Shown here: one piece after another, positions 44,874 through 55,418 of the stretch | Layout: each line of letters opens with the position of its first letter | How positions within the stretch are numbered: position 1 is the first letter of the stretch | Assembly (NCBI RefSeq): GCF_029637605.1 | Contig: NZ_CP121261.1 | Location: 1,364,001 to 1,428,000, forward strand | Reading direction: 5' to 3' | Length of the DNA: 64,000 bases | DNA from: Achromobacter spanius | Lineage (GTDB): Bacteria; Pseudomonadota; Gammaproteobacteria; Burkholderiales; Burkholderiaceae_B | Program-made: the position numbers and the translations under genes | Notes under the pieces: generated by a model | Databases searched by the model: none | The model's input: only the letters and a program-made list of their open reading frames with translations | What the model was told of the DNA's origin: nothing

Positions 44874-47800
44874 TCACGCCTTGCCGTATCCTCCGCCGCC
44901 TGGGGTTTCAACCACGAATACGTCGCCCGGCTGCAATTGGGCGCTGTCTTGCGGGCCGAGTTCATCGATGGTGCCATCAACGCGCTCGATCGAGTTTCGG
45001 CCCATCGCGCCAGGCAGCCCGCCAGCCAGGCCGAACGGCGCGTAGCGGCGGTTGTTGGACAGGATGGCCGCCGTCATGGCTTCCAGGAAACGGATGCGGC
45101 GTACACCGCCCTCGCCGCCCAGGTACCGCCCGGCGCCGCCGGAACCCTTGCGGATTTCGTAGGACTCCAGTCGAACCGGGAAGCGGAACTCCAGCACCTC
45201 GGGGTCCGTCAAGCGCGAATTCGTCATGTGCGCCTGCACCACCGACGTGCCGGCGAAACCCTCGTCGTGCGGGCCCGCCGCGTCGATGCGTACCGGGCCC
45301 GCGCCCGTGCCGCCCGAGATGGTCTCGTAGTACTGATGGCGCGCGTTGCCGAAGGTGAAGTTGTTCATCGTGCCCTGGCTGGCCGCCAGCACGCCCAACG
45401 CGCCATACAAGGCGTTGACGATGCACATGGACGTTTCCACGTTGCCCGCCACCACCGACGCCGGCGGATTGGGCCGCAGCATCGAACCTTCCGGCAAGAT
45501 GATCGATAGCGGCGCCAGGCAGCCGTCGTTCAGCGGGATGTCGTCATTGACCATGGTGCGGAACACATACAGCACCGCAGCCACGGCGATCGCACCAGGC
45601 GCGTTGAAGTTGTTGTCCAGCTGCGGTGACGTACCAGTGAAATCGACCACCGCGCTACGCGCCTGCGTATCCACCTTGACCGCCACGCGTATCACCGCGC
45701 CGTTGTCCAACGGGTATTCGTAGCTGCCATCCTTCAGCACCGAGATCACGCGGCGCACCGCTTCTTCGGCGTTGTCCTGCACGTGGCCCATATAGGCGCG
45801 CACAACGTCCAAGCCGAAGTGGTCGCACATGCGCAGCAACTCTTGCACGCCCTTCTCGTTGGCGGCTATCTGCGCGTGCATGTCGGCGATGTTCTGATCC
45901 GGATTGCGCGCGGGCCAGCGGCCCGAGCCCAGGATGTCGCGCGCGGCCTGCTCGCGGAATTCACCGTTCTTCACCAACTGGAAGTTGGTGAAGAGCACGC
46001 CCTCGTCTTCCACCGTTTTGGAATCGGGCGGCATCGAACCCGGCGTCGTGCCGCCGATATCCGCGTGGTGCCCACGCGAACCGACGTAGAACAGGATTTC
46101 GCGGCCAGCGTGATCGAACACCGGTGTAATGACCGTCACGTCGGGCAAGTGCGTGCCACCGTGATAAGGGTCGTTCACCACATAGGCGTCGCCCGGCATC
46201 ATGCGGCCGGCGTTGGCGTTCATCACCGTGCGCACCGATTCACCCATGGACCCCAGGTGCACCGGCATGTGCGGCGCATTGGCGATCAAACGAGCTTGCG
46301 CATCAAAAATGGCGCACGAGAAATCCAGGCGCTCCTTGATGTTGACGGAGTACGCCGTGTTCTGCAGGCGGTAGCCCATCTGCTCGGCAATCGACATGAA
46401 GAGGTTGTTGAACACCTCCAGCATGACCGGATCCGCCTGCGTACCAATGCGACGCCGGTCCGCGCGCGCCTCGACACGCCGGATCACAAAATGGTCCTGC
46501 GCCGTCAGTTCGGCCTGCCAGCCGGGTTCCACCACGGTCGTCTGGTTGGGCTCTGAGATGATGGCGGGACCCGCCACCACGTCGCCGCCCGCCATGTCTT
46601 CGCGAACGTACAAGGGCGTGTCGCGCCATTCGCCCGCGCTGTACATGCTGACCACGCGGCGGGCCGCCAAGGCGCCCTCGCGGGTGCGCGACACCGACGC
46701 TTCGCCGACGCGCTCGCCGCCACCGGTGGCTTCCACCGAAATGGTTTCGACGACGAGTTCGCGGTTGGGCATCAGGAAGGAATAGCGCTGCCGATACGCG
46801 GCTTCGAAATCGCCACGCGCCTGCTCCAGGGTGGAAAAGGCAACTTCCAGCGCCGTATCCGTGCCCCGGTATTTCAAATGCAGGCGGCGCTGCACGCTGA
46901 TGTCGCCATCCGGCACATGCTGGCGGCGAAGCTCGCCCACCGCCTGCCCGGCCAGCACATCCAGCTCGTCCTTCAACTCGCCCATCAGGTCGGCGTCCAG
47001 CACCTTTTCAACCGTCTTCTGGCGCATGTCGGTCTGGTCGGCCAAGCCCATGCCATAGGCCGATAGCACGCCGCCCAGGGGATGCGCGAACACCGTCGTC
47101 ATGCCCAGCGCATCGGCCACCAGGCAGGCATGCTGCCCGCCCGCGCCGCCGAATACCGTCAAGGCGTATTCCGTCACGTCGTGGCCGCGCTGCACCGAGA
47201 TGCGCTTGATGGCTTCCGCCATATTGCCGACGGCAATCTCCAGAAAACCTTCGGCCAATTGCTCCGGTGTCATCTCGCGGCCGGTGGCGGCGCGCACGTC
47301 GTCCGCCATGGCCGTGAAGCGCGCAACCACGGCGTCGCGATCCAGGGCTTCATTGGCCTCGGGGCCGAACACATTGGGGAAAAAGTCGGGCTGGATCTTG
47401 CCCAGCAGCACATTGCAGTCCGTCACTGCCAGCGGACCGCCACGGCGGTAGCAAGCGGGCCCGGGGTTGGCGCCCGCCGAATCCGGGCCGACGCGCAGGC
47501 GCGCGCCGTCGAAATGCAGGATGGAACCGCCGCCCGCCGCCACGGTGTGGATGCTCATCATGGGCGCGCGCATGCGCACGCCCGCCACCTGGGTTTCGAA
47601 CTCGCGTTCGAACTCGCCCGCGTAGTGCGATACGTCGGTGGAGGTACCGCCCATGTCAAAGCCGATGACCTTGGGAAAGCCCGCGATTTCGCTGGTGCGC
47701 ACCATGCCGACGATGCCGCCGGCCGGGCCGGACAGAATGGCGTCCTTGCCTCGGAAACGATGCGCGTCGGTCAGGCCGCCGCTGGATTGCATGAACATCA

Positions 47801-48500
47801 GGCGGATGCCCGGCAGTTCGCCCGCCACCTGATCCACGTAGCGCTTCAGGATCGGCGACAGATAGGCGTCAACCACCGTGGTGTCGCCGCGCGATACGAA
47901 CTTGATCAGCGGGCTGACTTCGTGCGAAGCCGACACCTGCGTGAAGCCCACTTCGCGGGCGATGCGCGCTGCGCGCTGCTCATGGCCGGTGGCGTGCCAG
48001 GCGTGCATGAACACAATGGCCACCGCGCGGATGCCGCTGTCGTAGGCGGCTTGCATGCCCGCGCGCAAACCGGCTTCGTCCAGGTCGCGGATGACTTCGC
48101 CATCGGCTGCCACGCGCTCGTCGGCTTCGACGACGGATTCATAGAGCATTTCGGGCAGCACGACGTTGCGGTCGAACAGCCGCGGCCGATTCTGATACGC
48201 GATGCGCAACGCATCGCGAAACCCGCGCGTCGTCACAAGCAGCGTGCGCTCGCCCTTGCGTTCCAGCAAGGCGTTGGTGGCAACGGTGGTGCCCATCTTC
48301 ACGCACTCAACCTGTTCGACCGGCACGGGCTGGCCGGGCGCCACGCCCAGCAGCTTGCGGATGCCGGCCACGGCCGCATCGCGGTACTGCTCGGGATTTT
48401 CCGACAGCATTTTCGCCGTGGTGGTCGTGCCATCGGGGCGGCGCGCCACGATGTCGGTGAAGGTGCCCCCACGATCGATCCAGAATTGCCACTTCTTCAT
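44874..48500 (-). CDS. Fused hydantoinase/5-oxoprolinase (HyuA-HyuB type)
   Basis: A 1208-residue cytoplasmic enzyme uniting the two subunits of ATP-dependent hydantoinase/oxoprolinase. The HyuA half (about 1-690) starts [20 protein letters not shown] and contains [17 protein letters not shown]; the HyuB half begins near [20 protein letters not shown] and includes [16 protein letters not shown] and [18 protein letters not shown]. The eukaryote-like fused form usually cleaves 5-oxo-L-proline to glutamate, but acetone or hydantoin substrates cannot be excluded. The start at 48500 is fixed by the conserved N-terminus. Downstream partner of the MarR-like gene in the same direction. Confidence 0.93.
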   Translation of the reverse strand: MKKWQFWIDRGGTFTDIVARRPDGTTTTAKMLSENPEQYRDAAVAGIRKLLGVAPGQPVPVEQVECVKMGTTVATNALLERKGERTLLVTTRGFRDALRIAYQNRPRLFDRNVVLPEMLYESVVEADERVAADGEVIRDLDEAGLRAGMQAAYDSGIRAVAIVFMHAWHATGHEQRAARIAREVGFTQVSASHEVSPLIKFVSRGDTTVVDAYLSPILKRYVDQVAGELPGIRLMFMQSSGGLTDAHRFRGKDAILSGPAGGIVGMVRTSEIAGFPKVIGFDMGGTSTDVSHYAGEFEREFETQVAGVRMRAPMMSIHTVAAGGGSILHFDGARLRVGPDSAGANPGPACYRRGGPLAVTDCNVLLGKIQPDFFPNVFGPEANEALDRDAVVARFTAMADDVRAATGREMTPEQLAEGFLEIAVGNMAEAIKRISVQRGHDVTEYALTVFGGAGGQHACLVADALGMTTVFAHPLGGVLSAYGMGLADQTDMRQKTVEKVLDADLMGELKDELDVLAGQAVGELRRQHVPDGDISVQRRLHLKYRGTDTALEVAFSTLEQARGDFEAAYRQRYSFLMPNRELVVETISVEATGGGERVGEASVSRTREGALAARRVVSMYSAGEWRDTPLYVREDMAGGDVVAGPAIISEPNQTTVVEPGWQAELTAQDHFVIRRVEARADRRRIGTQADPVMLEVFNNLFMSIAEQMGYRLQNTAYSVNIKERLDFSCAIFDAQARLIANAPHMPVHLGSMGESVRTVMNANAGRMMPGDAYVVNDPYHGGTHLPDVTVITPVFDHAGREILFYVGSRGHHADIGGTTPGSMPPDSKTVEDEGVLFTNFQLVKNGEFREQAARDILGSGRWPARNPDQNIADMHAQIAANEKGVQELLRMCDHFGLDVVRAYMGHVQDNAEEAVRRVISVLKDGSYEYPLDNGAVIRVAVKVDTQARSAVVDFTGTSPQLDNNFNAPGAIAVAAVLYVFRTMVNDDIPLNDGCLAPLSIILPEGSMLRPNPPASVVAGNVETSMCIVNALYGALGVLAASQGTMNNFTFGNARHQYYETISGGTGAGPVRIDAAGPHDEGFAGTSVVQAHMTNSRLTDPEVLEFRFPVRLESYEIRKGSGGAGRYLGGEGGVRRIRFLEAMTAAILSNNRRYAPFGLAGGLPGAMGRNSIERVDGTIDELGPQDSAQLQPGDVFVVETPGGGGYGKA

Positions 48501-48580
48501 GCGTGATCCTTGAAAACAAACGGCCACGGCGCGTGCCGCCGCGGTCGGGTTGCGGTGTGCCGGGCCATGCCCGAACAGAT

Positions 48581-49090
48581 TCAGAGTGAGGTTGCCGCCC
48601 GCGCGGCCTGGTCGTACAGGCCCGATAGCGAGCGCAGGGCGTGCGCCAGTTGGCGGCTGAAATCCAGCCCGCCCCCACCCGGCCCGTCCAGGCCGGCGGT
48701 CAGGCATTGCTCGCGGATCTCGCCATAGCGTTTGAGGATGGTCGCGCCGTCCGGCGTGACGCTGTAGAACACTTCCTTGCTGCTGCGTTCGCCCTTGACC
48801 ACGCCCAGGCGCTCCAGCTTCTTCAGCGCGTAGCTGACGATGTGGGTGTCTTCGACGTTGAGCGTGAAGCAGATGTCGGCAAGCTTCTTGGCGCGTTGCC
48901 GGTGGTAAACATGGTGGAACACCATCACGTCGGTAGGCGTCAGGTCGGGTAGCCCGGCCGCCGCCATGCAGCGCACCGTCCAGCGGTCAAAGGCATGGCT
49001 GGCGATCATCAGGCCGAATTCAACTTCGGACAGATCGGGCGCGCTACCGCCGGCAAGGTGGGCCGACGACGCTATCAACGTGGAGCTCAT
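48581..49090 (-). CDS. Winged-helix (MarR-like) transcriptional regulator
   Basis: A 169-residue DNA-binding protein. A winged helix covers about residues 50-125 ([20 protein letters not shown] then [18 protein letters not shown]). It belongs to the group annotated as predicted MarR-family winged-helix proteins and lies 80 bp upstream of the oxoprolinase-type gene on the same strand. It is the likely regulator of that enzyme; the ligand is not known. Confidence 0.88.
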   Translation of the reverse strand: MSSTLIASSAHLAGGSAPDLSEVEFGLMIASHAFDRWTVRCMAAAGLPDLTPTDVMVFHHVYHRQRAKKLADICFTLNVEDTHIVSYALKKLERLGVVKGERSSKEVFYSVTPDGATILKRYGEIREQCLTAGLDGPGGGGLDFSRQLAHALRSLSGLYDQAARAATSL

Positions 49091-49169
49091 GGGACGCTTG
49101 AACCAAGTTTATCTGGTTGAAATACTAATAATTTATGGGCATTTCATCCATAAAAAATAAGCATTGAAC

Positions 49170-49183
49170 GGCCGAAAGCGGCC
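49170..49183 (-). terminator. Weak hairpin downstream of nudC
   Basis: GGCCG-AAAG-CGGCC, followed on the minus strand by a T-rich stretch (TTATTTTTTATGG) some 20 bases on. It may end nudC transcription, with low certainty. Confidence 0.35.
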
Positions 49184-49247
49184 ATTTCAAGGGAATACCC
49201 CTAGCACCATGGCGACTGCAATGCCGCCTGATGCGGCAGGATGTTGT

Positions 49248-50018
49248 CTAGGGCGCGGCCCAGCCCATGGGCAGATTGGCGCGGATGAGCCAGCCCGCAA
49301 TCGAAATGCGCGGCGCGATATCGGGCATGGGGTCGCCCGGACCAAACCAGCGCGCATCGGCGATCTCGTCTTCCTGCACGCGGATATCGCCCGAGACGTA
49401 GTCGGCGGTAAACGCCACCATCAGCGAATGCGGAAACGGCCAGGGCTGGCTGCCGAAGTACTGCAGATTGCCGACCTTCAAGCCGACTTCCTCGTAAACC
49501 TCGCGGTGCACGGTTTCTTCGATGCTCTCGCCCGGCTCGACGAACCCAGCCAACGCCGTGTAGCGGGCCGTGGCGGTAGTGGTGTGCCGTGCCAGCAGGA
49601 TGCTGTCGCCCTTGCGGATCAGCACCATCATGGCCGGCGATATGCGCGGGTAGGCTGAAAAACCACAGGACGGGCAGCGCAGGCAGAATTCGTGCGCCAC
49701 GCGCTCGGCGGGGGTTCCGCAGGCGCCACAGAACCGGTGCGTGCGCGCCCATTCGGCGATCTGGTAGGCGCGGCCCGCCAGCGCCATGCGCTCGTCGTCC
49801 AGCACGCCAAACAGCGACCGCAACTTCTTGAAGGCATAGCCTTCGGGCGCCTCCAGCGTGGGGTCCACATGCATCGTCCGATACGGGGAATCGGGCGTCG
49901 TCCAGATCGGCTGCAAGGCCGGCAGGGCCAGGCCGATGCGTTCGCACAATGCCAGATCCGGCAACAAGCTGGACGCTTCTTCAACCAGCAACTCATCTCG
50001 ACGGAAAACGAAATTCAC
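49248..50018 (-). CDS. nudC: NAD+ diphosphatase (NADH pyrophosphatase / RNA deNADding)
   Basis: A 256-residue Nudix hydrolase. The zinc ribbon has four cysteines in CGACGTPAE and CLRCPSCG; the Nudix box reads GFVEPGESIEETVHREVYEE with the family's VGL next; and the SQPWPFPHSLM motif that marks NADH pyrophosphatases follows. It hydrolyses NAD(H) to NMN(H) and AMP and removes NAD caps from RNA. Monocistronic and divergent from the TRAP operon at 50299. Confidence 0.94.
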   Translation of the reverse strand: MNFVFRRDELLVEEASSLLPDLALCERIGLALPALQPIWTTPDSPYRTMHVDPTLEAPEGYAFKKLRSLFGVLDDERMALAGRAYQIAEWARTHRFCGACGTPAERVAHEFCLRCPSCGFSAYPRISPAMMVLIRKGDSILLARHTTTATARYTALAGFVEPGESIEETVHREVYEEVGLKVGNLQYFGSQPWPFPHSLMVAFTADYVSGDIRVQEDEIADARWFGPGDPMPDIAPRISIAGWLIRANLPMGWAAP

Positions 50019-50298
50019 AAGGGGCCTCTGCAGCTTGCATACACAGCCGCAATCTTAGAAGAAAAACGGGGGCATGAATTCGAGGTGTCCACGGCGTGCA
50101 CAACGATTTAACCTTCAACGAACTGGCACGCCGAAGCCTAGGATTAACCCGTAAACCGGCGTATTTTCTGCGCGATGGTGCCGCGCAGCACCATAGAATG
50201 GCACGGCTTTTAGGCCGCGCACCATCCGCGCAGCAGTCTCTTTCAAGAATGCCTATCGGGCACAACCCGTCTTCACCATTCGCACAGAAGGACCATCC

Positions 50299-51273
50299 AT
50301 GTACAAGAAAATCTCAATGCTGGCCGGCAGCATCATCCTGGCATTCAGCGCCGGCGCACAGGCCGAAACCAAGTGGGATTTGCCCAGTGCCTACCCGGCC
50401 AGCAACTTCCATGTTGAAAACCTGACCAGCTTCATCAAGGAAGTGGATACGCTGTCGCAAGGCAAGCTGAAGATTCAGCTGCACAACAATGCGTCGCTGT
50501 ACAAGGCGCCGGAAATCAAGCGCGCCGTGCAAGGCAACCAGGCGCAGATCGGCGAAATCCTGCTGACCAACTTCGCCAACGAAGACCCGATCTACGAACT
50601 GGACGGCCTGCCCTTCCTGGCCACCGGCTACGACGCTTCGTTCAAGCTGTACCAGGCGCAAAAGCCCTTCCTGGAAAAGAAGCTTGAGTCGCAAGGCATG
50701 ATGCTGCTGTACGCCGTGGCATGGCCGCCCCAAGGCATCTTCGCCAACAAGGAAATCAAGCAGATCAGCGACATGAAGGGCCTGAAGTGGCGCGCGTACA
50801 GCCCGGTCACGGCCAAGATCGCTGAACTGGTGGGCGCGCAACCCGTCACGGTGCAGCAGGCTGAACTGGCGCAAGCGCTGGCCACCGGCGTGATCGATTC
50901 CTACATGTCGTCGGCTTCCACCGGCTACGACACCAAGACGTACGAATACATCAAGAAGTTCTACGACACGCAGGCCTGGTTGCCCAAGAACGCCATCATA
51001 GTGAACAAGAAGGCCTTCGACGCGCTGGACCCCGCCTCGCAAGAAGCCTTGAAGAAGGCCGGCGCGGATGCCGAAGCACGCGGCTGGAAGCTGTCGCAAG
51101 AAAAGAATAAGTGGTATCAGGAACAGCTGGCCAAGAACGGCATGGAAACCATCCAGCCCACCGTCGAGCTGAAGGAAGGCCTGTCGGTGATTGGCAAGCG
51201 CATGCTGGATGACTGGCTGAAGAAGTCCGGCGCGGACGGCAAAACCATGATCGACACCTACAAGAAGCAGTGA
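50299..51273 (+). CDS. TRAP transporter substrate-binding protein (DctP family)
   Basis: A 324-residue periplasmic binding protein. Signal peptide to about residue 22 (GAQAE). The mature protein has KWDLPSAYPASNFHVENL and the conserved arginine segment LKWRAYSPVTAKIAELVGAQ, where this Arg contacts the substrate carboxylate in DctP-type proteins. It is followed by its small and large permease subunits, making a complete TRAP system driven by Na+ or H+. The preceding 280-bp gap (50019-50298) has no recognisable element besides the ribosome site. Ligand unknown, expected to be an organic acid. Confidence 0.92.
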   Translation: MYKKISMLAGSIILAFSAGAQAETKWDLPSAYPASNFHVENLTSFIKEVDTLSQGKLKIQLHNNASLYKAPEIKRAVQGNQAQIGEILLTNFANEDPIYELDGLPFLATGYDASFKLYQAQKPFLEKKLESQGMMLLYAVAWPPQGIFANKEIKQISDMKGLKWRAYSPVTAKIAELVGAQPVTVQQAELAQALATGVIDSYMSSASTGYDTKTYEYIKKFYDTQAWLPKNAIIVNKKAFDALDPASQEALKKAGADAEARGWKLSQEKNKWYQEQLAKNGMETIQPTVELKEGLSVIGKRMLDDWLKKSGADGKTMIDTYKKQ

Positions 51274-51280
51274 TATTTCC

Positions 51281-51781
51281 ATGCGCCGCTTTTTAGATGG
51301 TCTTTACGGCGCGGCCGGCCTGTTGGCCGGCTTGTGCACGATCGGCGTCCTGGCGTCCGTGCTGGCGGCGATCATCGCCCGCCAGCTCGGCTTGAACATT
51401 CCGGGCACCGATGCGTATGCAGGCTATTTCATGGCCGCGGCGGGTTTTCTGGCGTTGGCCAGCACGTTCAAGCACGGCGAACACATCCGTGTGACGCTAT
51501 TGCTGAATTCGTTGGCGCCGGCCGGCAGCCGCCGGCTGGATATTTTTGCGCTGGCCGTCGGCTCGCTCCTGGCGTCCGCCTTTGCGTTCTTCAGTATCAA
51601 GCTGACCTACGACTCCTGGCTGTACAACGACATCTCCACCTCCAACGACGCCACGCCGCTCTGGATTCCGCAGATCAGCATGGCGGTGGGCACGGTGTTG
51701 TTCCTGGTCGCCCTTGTCGACGAGTTGATCCGTCGCTCACGCGGCGTGCCCGCCGCTACTTCGCAGCAATCCCATGAATGA
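51281..51781 (+). CDS. TRAP transporter small permease subunit
   Basis: A 166-residue DctQ-type inner-membrane protein with four predicted transmembrane helices and the family's GTDAYAGYFMAAAGFLALAS and FKHGEHIRVTLL segments. It starts seven bases after the binding-protein gene and overlaps the large permease gene by eight bases, as usual for dctPQM operons. Confidence 0.92.
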   Translation: MRRFLDGLYGAAGLLAGLCTIGVLASVLAAIIARQLGLNIPGTDAYAGYFMAAAGFLALASTFKHGEHIRVTLLLNSLAPAGSRRLDIFALAVGSLLASAFAFFSIKLTYDSWLYNDISTSNDATPLWIPQISMAVGTVLFLVALVDELIRRSRGVPAATSQQSHE

Positions 51782-53075
51782 ACTTCTTGTCATTACCCTA
51801 TTGGTCGTTTCGATCTTCGCGCTGTTGGGCTGCGGAGTCTGGGTCGGCCTGACGCTGGCGGGTACGGCCTGGATCGGCATGGAGATTTTCTCCAGCCGCC
51901 CCGCGGGCGACGCCATGGCCGTCACCATCTGGGGCGCCTCGTCCAGTTGGACGCTGACCGCCCTGCCCTTGTTTCTGTGGATGGGCGAGATCCTGTTCCG
52001 CACCCGGTTGTCCGAAGACCTGTTCAGGGGCTTGGCGCCGTGGCTGAACCGCCTGCCGGGCCGGCTGCTGCACACGAACGTGATCGGTTGCGCGATTTTT
52101 GCCGCCGTGTCGGGCTCGTCTGCCGCTACCTGCGCCACCGTCGGCAAGATGACCATTCCCGAGCTGAAGCGCCGTGGCTACCCCGAGGACAAGATCCTGG
52201 GCACGCTGTCGGGCGCGGGCACGCTGGGCCTCTTGATTCCGCCGTCCATCATCATGATCGTGTACGGCGTGGCGGCCGACGTGTCGATCGCCAAGCTGTT
52301 CATCGCGGGGATTCTGCCAGGGCTTCTGCTGGCCGTGCTGTTCATGGGCTATATCGGTTGGTGGGCAATACGCAATCCCAAGCAAGTGCCGGCGGCGGAT
52401 CCCGGCATGCCATTCATGCAGAAGCTGTCGCAGTCGCGGCACTTGATTCCGGTCATGGTGCTGATCGGCGCGGTGCTGGGCTCCATCTACAGCGGCATCG
52501 CCACGGCCACGGAAGCGGCGGCGGTGGGTGTGGTGGGCGCCTTGATCCTGTCGGCGCTGCAGGGCTCGTTGAACCGGTCAACCTTCAAGCAATCGCTCTT
52601 GGGCGCCACCCGCCTGTATTGCATGATTGCGCTGATTCTGGCGGGTGCGCAGTTCCTGACGCTGGCAATGGGCTATATCGGCCTGCCGCGCGCGCTGGCC
52701 GAATGGATCGGCGGGCTGGGCTTGTCGCAATTTGGCCTGATCATGGCGCTGATGGTGTTCTTCATCGTGCTGGGATGCTTCCTGGACGGCATTTCGATCG
52801 TGGTGCTGACTATGGGTGTGCTGCTGCCGACCGTGCAGGCGGCGGGCATTGACCTGATCTGGTTCGGCATCTTCATCGTCTTCGTGGTGGAAATGGCACA
52901 GATCACGCCGCCGGTGGGCTTCAACCTGTTCGTGCTGTCCGGCATGAGCGGACGCGAATTGCCCTACATTGCGCGCGCTTCAATGCCCATGTTCCTGCTG
53001 ATGGCCATGGCGGTACTGCTGCTGTATTTCGTACCCGGTATCGCGACCTGGCTGCCGCTGCACATGAAACTGTGA
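51774..53075 (+). CDS. TRAP transporter large permease subunit
   Basis: A 433-residue DctM-type permease with about eleven or twelve transmembrane helices. Family markers are SGSSAATCATVGKM, LGLLIPPSIIMIVYGVAADV and, near the end, EMAQITPPVGFNLFVLSG. The start at 51774 overlaps the small-subunit gene. It forms the membrane complex with the DctQ subunit and takes solute from the binding protein at 50299. A strong terminator follows. Confidence 0.94.
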   Translation: MNELLVITLLVVSIFALLGCGVWVGLTLAGTAWIGMEIFSSRPAGDAMAVTIWGASSSWTLTALPLFLWMGEILFRTRLSEDLFRGLAPWLNRLPGRLLHTNVIGCAIFAAVSGSSAATCATVGKMTIPELKRRGYPEDKILGTLSGAGTLGLLIPPSIIMIVYGVAADVSIAKLFIAGILPGLLLAVLFMGYIGWWAIRNPKQVPAADPGMPFMQKLSQSRHLIPVMVLIGAVLGSIYSGIATATEAAAVGVVGALILSALQGSLNRSTFKQSLLGATRLYCMIALILAGAQFLTLAMGYIGLPRALAEWIGGLGLSQFGLIMALMVFFIVLGCFLDGISIVVLTMGVLLPTVQAAGIDLIWFGIFIVFVVEMAQITPPVGFNLFVLSGMSGRELPYIARASMPMFLLMAMAVLLLYFVPGIATWLPLHMKL

Positions 53076-53093
53076 CGCCTTGGCGCTGCACGC

Positions 53094-53126
53094 AAAACCG
53101 GTCGCCCAGGCGGCCGGTTTTTTTTG
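53094..53126 (+). terminator. Rho-independent terminator of the dctPQM operon
   Basis: AAAACCGG and CGCC pair with GGCG and CCGGTTTT with one G-T step, a two-base loop, then further T residues. Confidence 0.9.
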
Positions 53127-53199
53127 CCTGTTCGTCACCGATTTGACGGGCCGCGCGTTTCGATTTCTGTAAACCAGGGAAAACGCCAGATCCGATTGG

Positions 53200-53273
53200 G
53201 CACCACGCAGGTGCCAACTTTCCTAGAATCCCCTGGCGCCAATCGGCTGCACCAACTTGGCGCAGCCGATTGG
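53200..53273. other. Two inverted repeats in the 347-bp gap before the porin gene
   Basis: The gap from 53076 to 53422 holds, after the terminator, a GCACC-ACGCA-GGTGC dyad (53200-53214) that equals the NtrC consensus, and a perfect 12-bp inverted repeat CCAATCGGCTGC/GCAGCCGATTGG (53239-53273) with an 11-base spacer. No sigma54 promoter with correct spacing is seen next to them. The function of either repeat is open. Confidence 0.5.
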
Positions 53274-53422
53274 CTTGCACCCTTGGGCTTATGCTCCGGA
53301 CCCGCGCTGCATCCAAAGCGTCGGTGCACGGGCCCAACGTCGGACGACCCTTCCGGCGCAAACACCTCCGGCCACAAGCCGGAAGCAATCAAAATAAATC
53401 AGCTACACAGGAGGACTTCTCA

Positions 53423-54496
53423 GTGAAACGCATCACCCTTACGCTCGCCGCAGCAGGCCTGGGCCTGGCCACCGGCACCGCTTCGGCGGAAACCAGCGTC
53501 ACCCTGTACGGCATCGCCGACGTCAGCATCCGCTACCTGAGCACCAGCGCCGGCAGCGTTGGCGAGGACGGCAGCCGGGTGTCGATGGAAAACGGCGCCA
53601 TCTCGAACAGCCGCTGGGGCCTGCGCGGCTCTGAAGACCTGGGCAATGGCAACCGCGCCTTCTTCCGCCTGGAAAACGGCTTCAACATGCAGAACGGCAA
53701 TTCGTCGGCCACGGGCAAGGCGTTTGGCCGGCTGGCCTACGTGGGCCTGGATGGCGGCGGCATCGGCCAACTGACCTTGGGCTTGCAGAACACGCCGATG
53801 TTCGATTTGCTGGCCGATCACTTCGACCCGCTGACCGTGGGCAACTACGATCAGAACGCCTGGTTGCCCGCCGCCATGTCGCGCGTGCGCACCAACAACA
53901 TGACCAAGTATTCCAACACCATTGGCGACCTGTCATTGGCGTTGTCGTGGGCTAACGGCGAAAGCTGGGAAGACCACAAGGCCGGCCAACAATACGGCGC
54001 CAGCCTGCGCTACATGGTCGGCAAGCTGGGCCTGGGCGCGGCGTATCAGCAAACCTACGACGGCCTGGATTCCGATCTGCGCCAACGCGTCTGGAACCTG
54101 AACGCGTCCTACCAGTTCGACAGCGCCAAGGTGTTCGTCGGCTACTTCAACGGCCGCGACGAAACCGGCTGGGTCAATGCCGTCATGGGCGGCGCCACCA
54201 GCACCGCCGGTCTGAACCGCAAGGACAACGGCTATTTCGCGGGCGTCACCTGGCAAGCCACGCCGCGCTGGGCCATTACCGGCGCCGGCTATTACGACCA
54301 AAGCAAGAACGTGGTTGAAGACGGCGACAAGGGCAAGCGCTATGCGCTGGTGGCCGTGGCGGAATACGCGCTGTCCAAGCGTTCGCAGGTCTACGGCACC
54401 GTGGACTGGAACAAGGTCAGCGACGCCGCCAGCAATGAAATCGCCGGCAAGAACCACCAGGTGGGCGCGGCCGTGGGCTTCCGCCACATTTTCTAA
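53423..54496 (+). CDS. Gram-negative porin
   Basis: A 357-residue outer-membrane trimeric porin of the betaproteobacterial family. The start is a GTG at 53423 with an excellent ACAGGAGGAC ribosome site; no ATG is available before the signal peptide (KRITLTLAAAGLGLATGTAS, cleaved before AETS). The mature N-terminus SVTLYGIADVSIRY and the loop-3-like region are typical, and the chain ends in phenylalanine (FRHIF) as needed for BAM recognition. It allows diffusion of small anionic or neutral solutes. Monocistronic with its own terminator. Confidence 0.94.
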   Translation: MKRITLTLAAAGLGLATGTASAETSVTLYGIADVSIRYLSTSAGSVGEDGSRVSMENGAISNSRWGLRGSEDLGNGNRAFFRLENGFNMQNGNSSATGKAFGRLAYVGLDGGGIGQLTLGLQNTPMFDLLADHFDPLTVGNYDQNAWLPAAMSRVRTNNMTKYSNTIGDLSLALSWANGESWEDHKAGQQYGASLRYMVGKLGLGAAYQQTYDGLDSDLRQRVWNLNASYQFDSAKVFVGYFNGRDETGWVNAVMGGATSTAGLNRKDNGYFAGVTWQATPRWAITGAGYYDQSKNVVEDGDKGKRYALVAVAEYALSKRSQVYGTVDWNKVSDAASNEIAGKNHQVGAAVGFRHIF

Positions 54497-54533
54497 GCGG
54501 CACGCGAATCGGGCGTTTTAAGAACGTCCACGT

Positions 54534-54574
54534 AAAAACCCCATCGCACGAACATGCTGCGATGGGGTTTTTTT
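54534..54574. terminator. Bidirectional terminator between the porin and DUF1445 genes
   Basis: AAAAACCCCATCGCA pairs with TGCGATGGGGTTTTT; A- and T-runs on both sides. The T-run overlaps the stop codon of the opposing DUF1445 gene. Confidence 0.92.
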
Positions 54575-55379
54575 ACAGCATCGCCATGCGGCTGTTGACC
54601 AGGTCGGTCACCAGCATATGCCCTGGGGCGTGCGTAATGCAGAACTCCGGGCGCACGGACGACACCACGGACTGCGGCGTGACGCCGCAAGCCCAGAACA
54701 CCGGCATTTCGCCGGGGCGGATCTCGACGGCGTCACCGTAATCCGGCCGGTTGATGTCCGCGATGCCGATCAACGCGGGGTCGCCGATGTGCACCGGCGC
54801 ACCATGCACGGACGGAAAGCGCGACGTGACCTGGATGGCGCGGATGGCGTCGGCCGCCTTCAATGGGCGCATGGACACTACCAGCGGCCCGCTGAACGAG
54901 CCGGCCGGTTGCGTGGGGATGTTGGTGCGGTACATGGGCACGTTGCAACCCTGCTCGATGTGGCGCACCGGCAAGCCGTTGTCCAGCATGGCTTCTTCGA
55001 ACGAAAACGAGCAGCCGATCAGGAACGACACCAGATCATCGCGCCAGATATCGCGCACGTCGGTGGGTTCGGCCACCAGCTCGCCGTTCTTCCAGACGCG
55101 ATAGCGCGGGATGTCGGTGCGGATGTCGATGTCCGCCCCCAGTTCCGGCAACGCGGGGTTGCCGGGTTCGGACATGGCCAGCAAGGGGCAAGGCTTGGGG
55201 TTGCGTTGGCAGAAATGCAGAAACTCGGCCGCCAGCGCGCGCGGCAGGATGGCCAGGTTGGCCTGCACATGCCCCGGCGCCAGGTTGGCCGTGGGGCCGG
55301 TCAGGCGCCCGCTGCGGGCATCCAGCCGGGCCTGGCGGGCCAGTTCGACACTATTGCGTACTACGTCGACGGGCGACAT
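54573..55379 (-). CDS. DUF1445 family protein (putative hydro-lyase, D-glutamate cyclase-like)
   Basis: A 268-residue cytoplasmic protein of DUF1445, a family that includes the C-terminal domain of mammalian D-glutamate cyclase and is usually annotated as putative hydro-lyase. Recognisable segments are [34 protein letters not shown] and the C-terminal WACGVTPQS with [12 protein letters not shown]. It is the last gene of the TRAP-DUF2848-amidase-DUF1445 operon. The true reaction in this operon is unknown; cyclisation or dehydration of an amino acid derivative is a possibility. Confidence 0.9.
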   Translation of the reverse strand: MSPVDVVRNSVELARQARLDARSGRLTGPTANLAPGHVQANLAILPRALAAEFLHFCQRNPKPCPLLAMSEPGNPALPELGADIDIRTDIPRYRVWKNGELVAEPTDVRDIWRDDLVSFLIGCSFSFEEAMLDNGLPVRHIEQGCNVPMYRTNIPTQPAGSFSGPLVVSMRPLKAADAIRAIQVTSRFPSVHGAPVHIGDPALIGIADINRPDYGDAVEIRPGEMPVFWACGVTPQSVVSSVRPEFCITHAPGHMLVTDLVNSRMAML

Positions 55380-55418
55380 GGAAAATCCTCTTGATGCGGG
55401 TTGTGAGGCGACGGCCGA

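Noticed and set aside
50019..50298. Sigma54 promoter before the first TRAP operon (TGGCAC near 50200)
   Set aside because: The -12 GC is not at the required spacing from the GG.
50096..50425. 109-codon open frame overlapping the first TRAP binding-protein gene
   Set aside because: It overlaps the signal peptide of the real gene in another frame and has no homology.
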